Source of the DNA: JANQTF01 sp041741415
GTDB lineage: Bacteria; Bacteroidota; Bacteroidia; J057
Reading direction: 5' to 3'
Length of the DNA stretch: 64,000 bases
NCBI GenBank assembly: GCA_041741415.1
Contig: JBGSKC010000043.1
Span: 124,001 to 188,000, forward strand
Below are positions 43,779-53,300 of the stretch, one piece after another. The translations under genes and the position numbers were made by a program. The notes beneath the pieces were generated by a model. It was given only the letters and a program-made list of their open reading frames with translations, did not search any database and was not told where the DNA came from. The number at the start of each line of letters is the position of its first letter. The first letter of the stretch is position 1.

Positions 43779-45329
43779 TCAATACATAAAAGCATCCATC
43801 CGGCTTTCGTCGGTGTTGGGGCCATTTTCGAGTTTCAGTACGCCCCGGGGGCACACAGCCGCGCAGATTCCGCAGCCGACACAGCTGGCTCTCACCACGT
43901 TCTGGCCGCGCTGGGCATAGGCCCGCACGTCAATTCCCATTTCGCAATAGGTCGAGCAATTGCCGCAGGAAATGCACTGCCCGCCGTTTGTCGTGATGCG
44001 GAATCGGGAGAAAAAGCGCTGCTGCAAACCTAGAATCGCCGCCATCGGGCAGCCGAAACGGCACCATACCCTCGTGCCCATCAGCGGGTAAAATCCCACG
44101 CCCACCACCCCGGAGAAAGTTGCCCCGATGAAAAAGCCATACCACTGACGCAGTTTGTAGCTGTCAACACCCAGAATGTGCTGCGACCCCGAGAACATCC
44201 CGATCGCCATCACGCCCACCGTTGCCACCAGCAGGCCGGAAATCAGCCAGCGAAGGTCCTGGCGAATATGCTCGAAGCGCTTCCGCCAGAAAAACAACGC
44301 ACCGGCACCCGCCAGCAGCAGGGCACTCGTTCCCCACACAAACATCTCCTTCGACACCCAGAAGGCTGTTCCCTGGTTGTTCTGATAAAAGGTGTACAGC
44401 ACCGCCACCGTCATCCACACGCTCAGAATCAGCACACTGTGAATGAGCCAGCGCTCAATTTTCCAGGATTTCACCGACTTGTCTGACAGGTGCCGGAAGG
44501 GATCCCCGGCAGTTTCGGCCAGGCCGCCGCAGCCGCACACCCAGGAACAGTACCAGCGTTTGCCGAAAAAATAGGTCAGCACCGGCGATACCACCAGAAA
44601 CATCGCAATTCCCCACACCAGCATCGAAAGGCCAAGCGAGCCGCCTGCCAGCAGGTTGTTGAGGTGCCAGTCGTAGAAAAAGTCGTAGTCCAGCGGCCAC
44701 ACATTCTTGATGTCTTTCCCGAAATAGCCTTTGTCCGGGTTCAGGCCCTCCAGGATTTCAGGAATCAGAAAGGCGAAGCCAAGCTGGAAGAACATCACCG
44801 AACTGGTGCGGATGACCTGGTAGCGGCTGTGGCGGTATTTCCAGATGAACTTCGTTCCCAGCACAAGGATCGCCAGGGTGTAAAAGCTGCCATACACAAA
44901 CCACTGGCTGGCGGGCTGCCCCTTGAGCAGGTAGCTCAGCGGATTAAACAAAGCCACCAGCCCCGTGTGGTTGCCGTCAGCGCTCAGGCCCAGCCATTCG
45001 GGAAACCAGTAGAGCGACACATAAAACATCGTGAACACCACGCCCATGATCCAACCCACGCTGCCGCGTGCGCTTTCGGAGAAAAACCAGGCTCCGTTGT
45101 TCTGGATCCCGGCAGGCTTGTGGGCATATTCGGCATAGGCATAGAGCAAACCGCCGCCGCCAAGGCTGCCCAGCAGCAGCCACAGCATCCAGTCGGCGCT
45201 GGCACCGCCGAGCAGGGCATTCACCATCAGGAGCAAACCCAGCCCCACGAGGGCAAGGGCAATTTTGTGCATGGCGCTGAGGTGCCTCACCTCAGGGTTG
45301 GACAGGGAAAGGGAAGGATTGGGTTGCAT
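43779..45329 (-). CDS. NapH/NosR-like membrane polyferredoxin
   Basis: 516 residues. About eight to ten membrane helices, including LALVGLGLLLMVNALL and WLISGLLVATVGVMAIGMFS. Two short Cys motifs next to helices (RWYCSWVCGCGG and RVWCRFGCPM) are typical of the NapH/NosR/RdxA group. Two C-terminal 4Fe-4S motifs follow: CISCGNCSTYCEMG and CVGCGICAAVCPRG, plus a regular CP ending. These proteins pass electrons across the inner membrane between quinols or flavoproteins and an acceptor. It lies 56 bases downstream of the flavoprotein gene on the same strand, so the two likely form an electron-transfer unit. No nitrate, nitrous-oxide or cbb3 genes are adjacent. Confidence 0.86.
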   Translation of the reverse strand: MQPNPSLSLSNPEVRHLSAMHKIALALVGLGLLLMVNALLGGASADWMLWLLLGSLGGGGLLYAYAEYAHKPAGIQNNGAWFFSESARGSVGWIMGVVFTMFYVSLYWFPEWLGLSADGNHTGLVALFNPLSYLLKGQPASQWFVYGSFYTLAILVLGTKFIWKYRHSRYQVIRTSSVMFFQLGFAFLIPEILEGLNPDKGYFGKDIKNVWPLDYDFFYDWHLNNLLAGGSLGLSMLVWGIAMFLVVSPVLTYFFGKRWYCSWVCGCGGLAETAGDPFRHLSDKSVKSWKIERWLIHSVLILSVWMTVAVLYTFYQNNQGTAFWVSKEMFVWGTSALLLAGAGALFFWRKRFEHIRQDLRWLISGLLVATVGVMAIGMFSGSQHILGVDSYKLRQWYGFFIGATFSGVVGVGFYPLMGTRVWCRFGCPMAAILGLQQRFFSRFRITTNGGQCISCGNCSTYCEMGIDVRAYAQRGQNVVRASCVGCGICAAVCPRGVLKLENGPNTDESRMDAFMY

Positions 45330-45385
45330 GAGATCAGGTTCTGTCGGATGGTGGAAGGCAGGAGAAAGGCGGCGAAAAAAATGAA

Positions 45386-46729
45386 TCAGCGGCTGGGCTG
45401 AAGGAAGCGGAACACATCGGAAAGCCGGGCTTTGGCTTTTGGCTGAATCTTCTGACCAAAGCGCCCGGCATAGGCTTCGCGGAGCCCGGCCTCGTAGGCG
45501 GCATAAAATTCCGGGTCAAAATTGGCCAGTTCGAGGCGGGCCAGCACTTCTTCCAGCGGCGTGCCGGTCTCGATCCAGCGAAGACAAACTTCCTTCCGCA
45601 GGCGAATGCCCAGGGCGTTGAAGCCAATCACAGCCTTGGTGCTGGTGTCAAACACAATCCGCACCAGGCGGCTGGCCTTTGTGTCCTGCCAGAAAATGCT
45701 GTCCAGGTCCCCGCCGATCTCGGCTGGCACATCCCCGTAGGTCTGCCATTCGATGTTCATGAATTTGGCGGAATTGAACCACACGCCCTGGCGGTAGGGA
45801 GTCTTTTGTCCGGCAATTGTTTTGGCCAGCACGGGGCCCATGAGTTTGCCGGTGTACCACACGGCCTCAATTGCCCGGCGGCGATGCCCTGGCTGCCGCA
45901 ATTCCGCGCAGTCGCCGATGGCGTAAATGTCAGGCACGCTGGTTTCCAGGTATTCATTCACCAAAAAACCACGGCCCACTTCTATTTCGGTGCCTTTGGC
46001 GAGGGAAACATTTGGCACAACCCCGGCGGTGAGGCCCACAAACTGGCAGTCGATGGTGTCGCCTTTGCCGGTGACGATGGCCTTTACCCTGCCGTTTTCA
46101 TCCGGGAGAATTTCTTTGAGCTCATCGCCGAGTCGCAGGTCGATGCCGTGGTGGCGGATTTCTTCGGTGATCATGGCCGATTCTTCGGCGGGGAGGATCT
46201 TGTTCCAGAAGCTTTTTTCTCTCACCAGGAAGGTGACAGGAATATGGCGGGAGAGCCACATTTCGGCCATTTCGATTCCGATGAGGCCGCCTCCCACAAT
46301 CACGGCGCGCTGGGTGTCGCGGGCAAATTGCTCCATGGAGCGAAGGTCCTGGTAGCTCACCATGCCCTGCACGCCTGCGAGGTCCTGGCCCGGCCAGCCG
46401 TAGCGGGCAGACTTTGACCCCGTGGCGAGCACGAGCTTGTCGTAGCGGAGGCTGCCGCCTTCGGCCAGGGAGACGGTTTTGCCGGCAGGATCAATGCCGG
46501 TCACGAAGTTGCGGAGCAGTTGAATGCGGTTCTTTTTCCAGAAATGGTCTTCATAGGGTTTGGTGTGCTCGAAGGTCATGTGGCCCATGAAAATGTACAT
46601 GAGGGCCGTTCTGGACCAGAAGAAGTCGGTTTCGGAGGAAATGACCGTGATCTGGTGATCGCCGAGCTTACGCAGGTGGCGGGCGGTGCTGATGCCGGCG
46701 ATGCCGTTGCCGATGATAACGATGTGCAT
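45386..46729 (-). CDS. NAD(P)/FAD-dependent oxidoreductase (pyridine nucleotide-disulfide family)
   Basis: 447 residues. FAD motif HIVIIGNGIAGISTARHLRK at the N-terminus; second dinucleotide motif AVIVGGGLIGIEMAEMWL at about 142-159; FAD-ribityl motif VPDIYAIGDCAEL at about 265-277. The general build is that of NADH oxidase, rubredoxin/ferredoxin reductase or type II NADH dehydrogenase. There is no redox-active CxxxxC pair in the N-terminal domain, which rules out a classical disulfide reductase. No signal peptide, so cytoplasmic. First gene of a two-gene unit with the membrane polyferredoxin, which it may reduce with NAD(P)H electrons (inference). Confidence 0.87.
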   Translation of the reverse strand: MHIVIIGNGIAGISTARHLRKLGDHQITVISSETDFFWSRTALMYIFMGHMTFEHTKPYEDHFWKKNRIQLLRNFVTGIDPAGKTVSLAEGGSLRYDKLVLATGSKSARYGWPGQDLAGVQGMVSYQDLRSMEQFARDTQRAVIVGGGLIGIEMAEMWLSRHIPVTFLVREKSFWNKILPAEESAMITEEIRHHGIDLRLGDELKEILPDENGRVKAIVTGKGDTIDCQFVGLTAGVVPNVSLAKGTEIEVGRGFLVNEYLETSVPDIYAIGDCAELRQPGHRRRAIEAVWYTGKLMGPVLAKTIAGQKTPYRQGVWFNSAKFMNIEWQTYGDVPAEIGGDLDSIFWQDTKASRLVRIVFDTSTKAVIGFNALGIRLRKEVCLRWIETGTPLEEVLARLELANFDPEFYAAYEAGLREAYAGRFGQKIQPKAKARLSDVFRFLQPSR

Positions 46730-46822
46730 GCGGAGAGAGGTGAGGAGCAGGTTCGCTGGAAGTTACCGCCCCCAAAGGAATTTTCCCAGGAGCGGAAGCA
46801 ATTTCACAGGAAATCCTCCGGG

Positions 46823-46885
46823 CCTTTGTCTGCCAGCAGACAAAGGCAAAGCCCTCCTTTCCGGCGAGGCCGAAAAGGAGGGCTT
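46823..46885 (-). terminator. Tandem hairpins downstream of 46905-48077
   Basis: First, in minus-strand order, AAGCCCTCCTTT/AAAGGAGGGCTT (46849-46860 with 46874-46885), extended by an inner CGGC/GCCG. Then CCTTTGTCTGC/GCAGACAAAGG (46823-46833 with 46836-46846). Both are perfect. They begin 20 bases after the gene stop. T-tracts are short, so this is a structured 3' end, probably a terminator. Confidence 0.6.
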
Positions 46886-46904
46886 CAGAAAGCGGGTGGG
46901 CGCT

Positions 46905-48077
46905 TTACTCGCCACGCACGGCCCAGGCGGGCGTTGGGGCCTGCCTGCCAAGCTTGCCCAGGTAGCCATCAACCTTGGTTCGCTCGCTGGGAACCAGCTG
47001 GGCATAAATTCTGTCGAACACAGCCAAATCCACAAAATAGCAAATCACATCTTCGTCGCCAATGTTCACCTCTTCGTTGCGCAGCATGGAGAGCATCATC
47101 GGGATCCAGTTGTACTGGGTATAAAGGGGCTGGATGCCCTGGGCTCGCTCTTCGCGCCACCTGCGCTCATACTGGGCGAGGGTGCGGTCTTCCTGCCTGC
47201 CAAAGGTGTGGGCCGCCTCGATATCGGAGTCGATCGTCACCATGCGGTCCATGGTTTGGCCATTTTCCTGCAGCCGGGCAAGACGCTGTGATTCGGTTTG
47301 GGCGAGGAACTGCACCGCCTGCACAAACAGCTTCTGGCTAAAGACTTTGAAGGCAGACACGTTGGGATCATACTCCTCTCCGGTGGCAAATCTTACTTGC
47401 CGCTCCGCATTATTCACAAACACAGTGGCATTCGTTTGTAAATACCAGCCTCTCAATGTGGAGGCATCCAGTCTCATTTTGAGAGGAATGGATGGCTGGC
47501 GAATTAAATTTCCCTGATCACTCGCAGGAGGCGTCGGCAAATCGGCAGAATAGAACAGCACCTCCTGCATGAGGGGATTGTATTGGCCAAAATGCACGAG
47601 AATATGGCGAATGAAGAGCTTGTCGAAGGGCTCCAGGTTCTTTTTGGCGAGGTGCCTGTCCACGAAAGTAATGTGTTCTTCAGAGGCGTTTCCGTCGCTC
47701 AGGAGGATAATTCGCTCGAAAAGAGCGTCCAGCTGACGGTCCATCTCCGCGACCTTGGGCGTGCCGGTTTCGTAGTGGTCGAGCGAATAGATTTTGTTGT
47801 TTGGCAGGCGAAGGAGGCAGTTGCGCTCATAGAAAGTGAGGTAGCCCAGGGCACCAAAATCCAGGACGATTGCCTTCGCAGCCGGGTCGTAGCGGCCTTT
47901 CAGCTCGGTGTAGGCAGCCAGCTTAAACCGGTTGCCCTGCGATAAGCCGTAAGTGAGCACATAGCGGTTGATGATGTCCTCCAGCGATTGAGCCACAGGG
48001 GCTTGTGCGTGAGCCAGTTGAAGGAGACAGAGCAACAGGAGCAGAGGGCGGGTAACAAAATAATAGAGCATGTTCAT
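46905..48077 (-). CDS. Hypothetical secreted protein
   Basis: 390 residues from ATG 48077 (a second ATG at 48071 is equally good), which opens a signal peptide (YYFVTRPLLLLLCLLQLAHA); the longer open frame to 48236 is not credible. The rest is soluble, largely helical and without cysteine motifs: LEDIINRYVLTYGLSQGNRF, DKLFIRHILVHFGQYNPLMQ and a C-terminal YFVDLAVFDRIYAQLVPSER. I do not recognise a family. Monocistronic, followed by strong hairpins. Periplasmic location is inferred from the signal peptide. Confidence 0.68.
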   Translation of the reverse strand: MNMLYYFVTRPLLLLLCLLQLAHAQAPVAQSLEDIINRYVLTYGLSQGNRFKLAAYTELKGRYDPAAKAIVLDFGALGYLTFYERNCLLRLPNNKIYSLDHYETGTPKVAEMDRQLDALFERIILLSDGNASEEHITFVDRHLAKKNLEPFDKLFIRHILVHFGQYNPLMQEVLFYSADLPTPPASDQGNLIRQPSIPLKMRLDASTLRGWYLQTNATVFVNNAERQVRFATGEEYDPNVSAFKVFSQKLFVQAVQFLAQTESQRLARLQENGQTMDRMVTIDSDIEAAHTFGRQEDRTLAQYERRWREERAQGIQPLYTQYNWIPMMLSMLRNEEVNIGDEDVICYFVDLAVFDRIYAQLVPSERTKVDGYLGKLGRQAPTPAWAVRGE

Positions 48078-48280
48078 GTACCAGATCAGCGAATAGAAGG
48101 TACCGTAACTTCCGGTTTCACCGTGAAACTCAAAAGAACATGGGGGGCGGCACGATATGCAGGGAAGGATCAAAAGCTGCGCCACCGGCTCGTTTGGCTG
48201 CGCAAAAGGTGAAATCAGCAGGAAATTCTGCGGCACTGGTCCAGCTCTGCGCCATTAAACAGCAAGAATGAACTCAAACC

Positions 48281-49540
48281 TTACATAGGTGCAAACACCA
48301 GCAGCATCTGAACAAGGCCCGCCAGAAAGCCCAGCACGGCACCTACCAGAATGAGCTTCCATTCGTCTTCCTGAAAAATGGGCCGCAGAAACCCTACAAA
48401 CTCAGCAGCGGGCAATGCCGACATTTTTAACTGAAGCGACCGCTGAATATCTAGCGCTTCCTCGGCATAGGGGAGCATGTACCGGAGCGAGTGCGGCAGT
48501 TCTTCCTCGAAGCGGGCTGCAATTTTGTTTTTAACTGCCACATACGTCTGGGTGCCCCGTGCCAGTTGAAACAGTGGTTTCACCAGTCCAGCACTGGCGT
48601 CGATGCCGCGCTTGATGTGCAGGTGAACCATGGCGAACAGGCGCTCAGAAGCAGGGCCAGCCACCAGTTCGTCCATGATCTGCCGGGCCGAAAGCACCCG
48701 CTGGGCAATGAGCCTGGCGTAGGCTTCGGCCACTTCTGTTTGCCTGCGCAAAAACAAGCCCTGAAAGGTGATGAAAGAAAAATATCGCCTGGGTTCCACC
48801 GGCTCAAAAATCATGCGGAGAGCCAGCGCATTTGTGGCCCAGCCTACCAGAAGCCCCGCCAATGGAAGGGTCCAATTGGTATAGTCCTGGCTCAGATCTA
48901 ACGTAAAATTGGCCAGAGCAAACAGGACCATCTGCGGGAGGCCAAACAGGAACCCGAAGTAAAACCCCGATTGCTCAATGAACCTGAATTCTTTGCTGCC
49001 AACCTGCAGGAAAATCTGGTTGAGCAAATCCGGGTCCGACTCCAGTTTTTCCACCACCATCCGGCGGAGGTCAAACAGCTCGGTGATTCGCTCCTTCACA
49101 TCGTGCATCAGGTCGGCTACCACGGCCGGGATTTCTTCGGAGGCCCGGAGGTAAATGCTCTCTTTGATTTGCCGGGGCAGGTTTTCCCACAGCTCTGGTG
49201 CCTGGGTAGCCATCACTTCGTCCACAATCTGGCGCGACATCCGGTTGAGCGCAGGCTCCATTTCCTCGGCTACGCGCTCAGGATCGAGCTGCTCAAAGCG
49301 CTCCTCGATTGTAATGAGCTTGGAAGTGAGCAAATCCACGGCCTTGCCTGCCATCACCCCCGCCCTCGACGGAATGATGCCCTGCCAGCCCAGCTTCCAG
49401 ACCCCCCAGAACTTCAGCGGATAAAAGGTCATTTTGAGCGCCAGCACGTTGGTAAACCAGCCCACGAACCCACTCACAAACGGAATGGAGGCGTATTTCC
49501 ATAACTCAGGATTGCTGAAGAAGGCTGTCAAATGATCCAT
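48281..49540 (-). CDS. DUF445 family membrane protein
   Basis: 419 residues from ATG 49540; an in-frame ATG at 49582 would add 14. DUF445 architecture: an N-terminal hydrophobic segment (IPFVSGFVGWFTNVLALKMT) with the family NVLALKM motif, a long helical region (about 70-185), and a second copy of the motif after a hydrophobic pair (LPLAGLLVGWATNALALRMI). There follow amphipathic helices and a C-terminal helix (ILVGAVLGFLAGLVQMLLVF). The duplication of the GW-TN-LALxM element shows an internal repeat. The function of the family is unknown. Located in the inner membrane; no obvious operon partner. Confidence 0.85.
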   Translation of the reverse strand: MDHLTAFFSNPELWKYASIPFVSGFVGWFTNVLALKMTFYPLKFWGVWKLGWQGIIPSRAGVMAGKAVDLLTSKLITIEERFEQLDPERVAEEMEPALNRMSRQIVDEVMATQAPELWENLPRQIKESIYLRASEEIPAVVADLMHDVKERITELFDLRRMVVEKLESDPDLLNQIFLQVGSKEFRFIEQSGFYFGFLFGLPQMVLFALANFTLDLSQDYTNWTLPLAGLLVGWATNALALRMIFEPVEPRRYFSFITFQGLFLRRQTEVAEAYARLIAQRVLSARQIMDELVAGPASERLFAMVHLHIKRGIDASAGLVKPLFQLARGTQTYVAVKNKIAARFEEELPHSLRYMLPYAEEALDIQRSLQLKMSALPAAEFVGFLRPIFQEDEWKLILVGAVLGFLAGLVQMLLVFAPM

Positions 49541-49851
49541 GCCGGAATGACTCGCAAGGGAAAGGAAGCGCAAAATACGCATTTATCAGGCGAGATTCCA
49601 GCGCGATCGCCTCTCTCACCAGAGAGTCCAATGGGCTTGCCATGAACAGTTACGCCAGGCCCAGGTCAGGCCAATCACTTTAAAACAATTTGCTTCTCCT
49701 CCCTAAAAATTAACGCTTCTCATGATATTTTTTCTAACTAAACGTCTTACTTGAAAGAGGAAAAGCCACAGGTGATCTGCGCCTGTTTGCCTGGCTGATG
49801 CAAAAAGCCGGACCACAAAAATTCGTTTCGTCAGATAACCTGAAGGTAGCT

Positions 49852-50331
49852 ATGTCAAAGGCATTCAACACTACGGCTTGTTTTCTTTTGCTGCTGTGCA
49901 GCGTCACAGCCAACGCCCAGCAGGCAACCATGGCTGCTGGCGGCGACGCCTCGGGTAACGGCGGCACTGTTTCCTATTCCGTGGGGCAGGTAGTCTACAC
50001 GACCATTTCCGGCTCCGGTGGCAAAGTGAGCCAGGGAGTGCAGCAGGCCTACGAGATCTATTCGGTTGGGATAGAAGATTGGGTCGCAGGAATAGCTTTC
50101 AGCGTTTTCCCCAATCCCACAACTGATCAGGTCACCCTTGAAGTAGCAGGCTCTCACCCGCTCCCCATGGCCTATCGGCTTACTGACACCCACGGCAGGC
50201 TGGTTGGTAGCGAAACCATCACAACCAGCCAAACGCTCATCGACATGCGCACCTGCGCAGAAGCCACCTATTTTCTCACGGTAACTGTGGCAGACAGACA
50301 GGTTCAGACTTTCAAAATCGTAAAAAATTAA
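49852..50331 (+). CDS. Small T9SS cargo protein (type A sorting domain)
   Basis: 159 residues from ATG 49852, giving a signal peptide (FLLLLCSVTANAQ). Mature N-terminus QQATMAAGGDASGNGGTVSY, then SVGQVVYTTISGSGGKVSQG, a segment that commonly precedes T9SS sorting domains in small Bacteroidota proteins. The C-terminal about 75 residues are a type A sorting domain: FSVFPNPTTDQVTLEV, LTDTHGRLVGSET and TYFLTVTVADRQVQTFKIVK. It would be carried over the outer membrane by T9SS and anchored or released. Four bases separate its stop from the giant fibre gene, so they are co-transcribed and probably cooperate. Confidence 0.88.
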   Translation: MSKAFNTTACFLLLLCSVTANAQQATMAAGGDASGNGGTVSYSVGQVVYTTISGSGGKVSQGVQQAYEIYSVGIEDWVAGIAFSVFPNPTTDQVTLEVAGSHPLPMAYRLTDTHGRLVGSETITTSQTLIDMRTCAEATYFLTVTVADRQVQTFKIVKN

Positions 50332-50335
50332 TTCA

Positions 50336-53300
50336 GTGAAAAAGCTGTACTCCTTCCTCGTGGCTGTTGCTCTTTCAGCCACGGTATTTGCCCAGGCACC
50401 CCAACGGATGAGCTACCAGGCTGTGATCCGCGACGGCAGTGAGGCGCTCATCAAATCCGCTCAGGTTGGCCTGAGAATCAGCCTGCTGCAGGGATCAGCC
50501 ACAGGGCCGGAGGTGTATGTGGAAACGCATTCCACCACCACCAATTCCAACGGGTTGATCAGCCTGGAAATCGGAAGCGGAGCGGTGGTGTCGGGTGTGT
50601 TTGCGACAATCAACTGGGCAAACGGGCCTTATTTCCTCAAAACCGAGATAGACCCGTCAGGAGGAACCAACTTTTCCATTACTGGTGTCAGCGAATTTCT
50701 GAGTGTGCCTTATGCCCTCTATGCACTCAGCGGCACTCCGGGGCCGCAGGGGGATCCTGGCGTGCAGGGGGTTCCGGGTCCGCAAGGGGCGACCGGCCCC
50801 CAGGGCGATCCCGGTCCGCAGGGTGTTCCGGGTCCGCAAGGACCAACTGGCCCGCAAGGGGCAACTGGTCCGCAGGGAATGACGGGCGACGACGGACCCT
50901 CTGCCTACCTGGTGGCTGTGTCCAATGGATTTGTTGGCTCAGCAGCTCAATGGCTAAATAGCCTGGTTGGAGCTGCCGGGCCTCAAGGGGCCGCTGGCCC
51001 TCAGGGCGCTACGGGTCCGCAAGGAGCCACAGGCCCAGCCGGGCCACAGGGCCCGACAGGCCCGCAAGGACCTGCCGGAGGTCCGCAGGGTCCCGCAGGG
51101 CCACAAGGCCCCGTAGGACCACAAGGCGCAACAGGACCGCAGGGTGCAACCGGGCCACAGGGGGTTCCCGGGCCACAAGGCGCAACGGGCCCGCAAGGAC
51201 CTGCCGGAGGTCCGCAAGGCCCGGCTGGCCCACAAGGACCTGCCGGACCGCAGGGAGCAACCGGACCGCAGGGAGCGCCAGGTCCGCAAGGGGTTGCCGG
51301 AGCACAAGGTGCAACCGGCCCCCAGGGCGCTCCGGGCCCGCAAGGGATTGCAGGACCACAAGGAGCAACCGGCCCCCAGGGAGCGACAGGGCCGCAGGGA
51401 GTAGCAGGAAGCAATGGCTTGTCAGCCTATCAATTAGCCGTAGTGAATGGCTTTGTGGGTACGTCGGCTCAGTGGCTCAGCAGCCTCGTTGGCCCGGCCG
51501 GACCGCAAGGTGCAACTGGTCCGCAGGGAACTCCGGGAGCCACCGGGCCACAAGGTGCTCCGGGTCCGCAGGGGGTTGCTGGCCCTCAGGGTTCAACAGG
51601 CCCTCAGGGCGCTCCGGGAACTCCGGGTGCCACAGGTCCACAGGGGGCTCCGGGTCCGCAGGGGGTTGCTGGTCCTCAAGGAGCAACCGGACCACAGGGA
51701 GTAGCTGGTGCTTCTGCCTATCAGGTAGCTGTGACAGGCGGGTTCGTGGGCACGTCGGCGCAGTGGCTTAGCAGCCTCGTTGGCCCGGCCGGACCGCAGG
51801 GAACTCCGGGAACCACAGGAGCCACAGGTCCACAAGGGGCTCCGGGTCCACAGGGGGTTGCTGGCCCTCAGGGTGCAACTGGCCCTCAGGGTGCTCCGGG
51901 AACTCCGGGTGCCACCGGGCCCCAGGGTGCTCCGGGTCCACAGGGGGTTGCAGGAGCACAGGGAGCAACTGGCCCGCAAGGCGTTGCTGGTCCGCAAGGT
52001 GCAACTGGCCCGCAGGGAGCAAGTGGAAGCAATGGCTTATCTGCCTATCAGGTAGCTGTGAATAATGGTTTTGTGGGTACCTCTGCTCAGTGGCTCAATA
52101 GCTTAACAGGCGCAACAGGACCGCAGGGGCCTGCTGGTCCACAAGGTGCCACGGGGCCACAAGGTGCCACGGGGCCACAAGGTCCAACCGGTCCTCCGGG
52201 AGCGACAGGTCCGCAGGGAGCAAATGGAAGCAATGGCTTATCCGCCTACCAGGTCGCTGTGAACAATGGATTTGCGGGTACCTCCACCCAATGGCTCAAC
52301 AGCCTCGTTGGCCCCGCAGGACCGGTTGGACCCGCCGGACCCAGCGGTGCAGCCAATGCCTGGGGCCTGACGGGAAGTACAGGCACAACCGATGGATCGA
52401 ATTTCATTGGAACAACAGACAGCGTCCCCCTCACGATCAGGGTGAACAACCAGCCATCCGCCCGGATCGACCATATCAAGAGCAATTCCTTTTGGGGGTA
52501 CAGAGCAGGCAGACCCACGGCTACCGGAAATTTCAACACCGCAAACGGTGCATTGGCCCTGGGGGCCATTACCTCGGGAGCGAACAACACCGCCAACGGA
52601 GCCAACGCCCTTCGCAGCAACACAACCGGAAGCAGAAACACCGCGAACGGCAGCGGATCGCTTTTCGCCAACACAACCGGGAATAACAACACCGCGAGTG
52701 GAGACAGCGCGCTGTACTCCAATACCACCGGAAGCAACAACACCGCTTCCGGAGCAGGTTCCCTTCGCCTCAACACGACGGGCTATCAAAACACAGCGAA
52801 TGGAAACAGAGCGCTATTTTCCAATACCACGGGCTATCAAAACACGGCGAATGGAACAAGTGCGCTTTACTCCAACACAACCGGATTTAACAATACAGCT
52901 AACGGAACAAGCGCGCTTCACTTCAACACCACTGGAGATGAAAATGCTGCGAATGGCTTTCGGGCCCTCTATTCCAATACAACCGGGTCGAAGAACACAG
53001 CTACTGGAAACAATGCGCTCTATTCCAATACCATTGGGTCTCAAAACACGGCGAATGGAAGCAGGGCACTTTACTCCAACACTACCGGAAGTAATAACCT
53101 GGCGAACGGAGACAGCGCGCTTTTCGCCAACACAACAGGAAGCAACAACACCGCGAACGGGGCGTCGGCACTATTGTCCAACACCAATGGCTACCAGAAC
53201 ACTGCGAATGGAAACAAGGCGCTTTTCTCTAACAATGGTGGGTACCAAAATACCGCGAACGGAGCCAATGCGCTTTTTTCCAATACCTCTGGATATCTGA

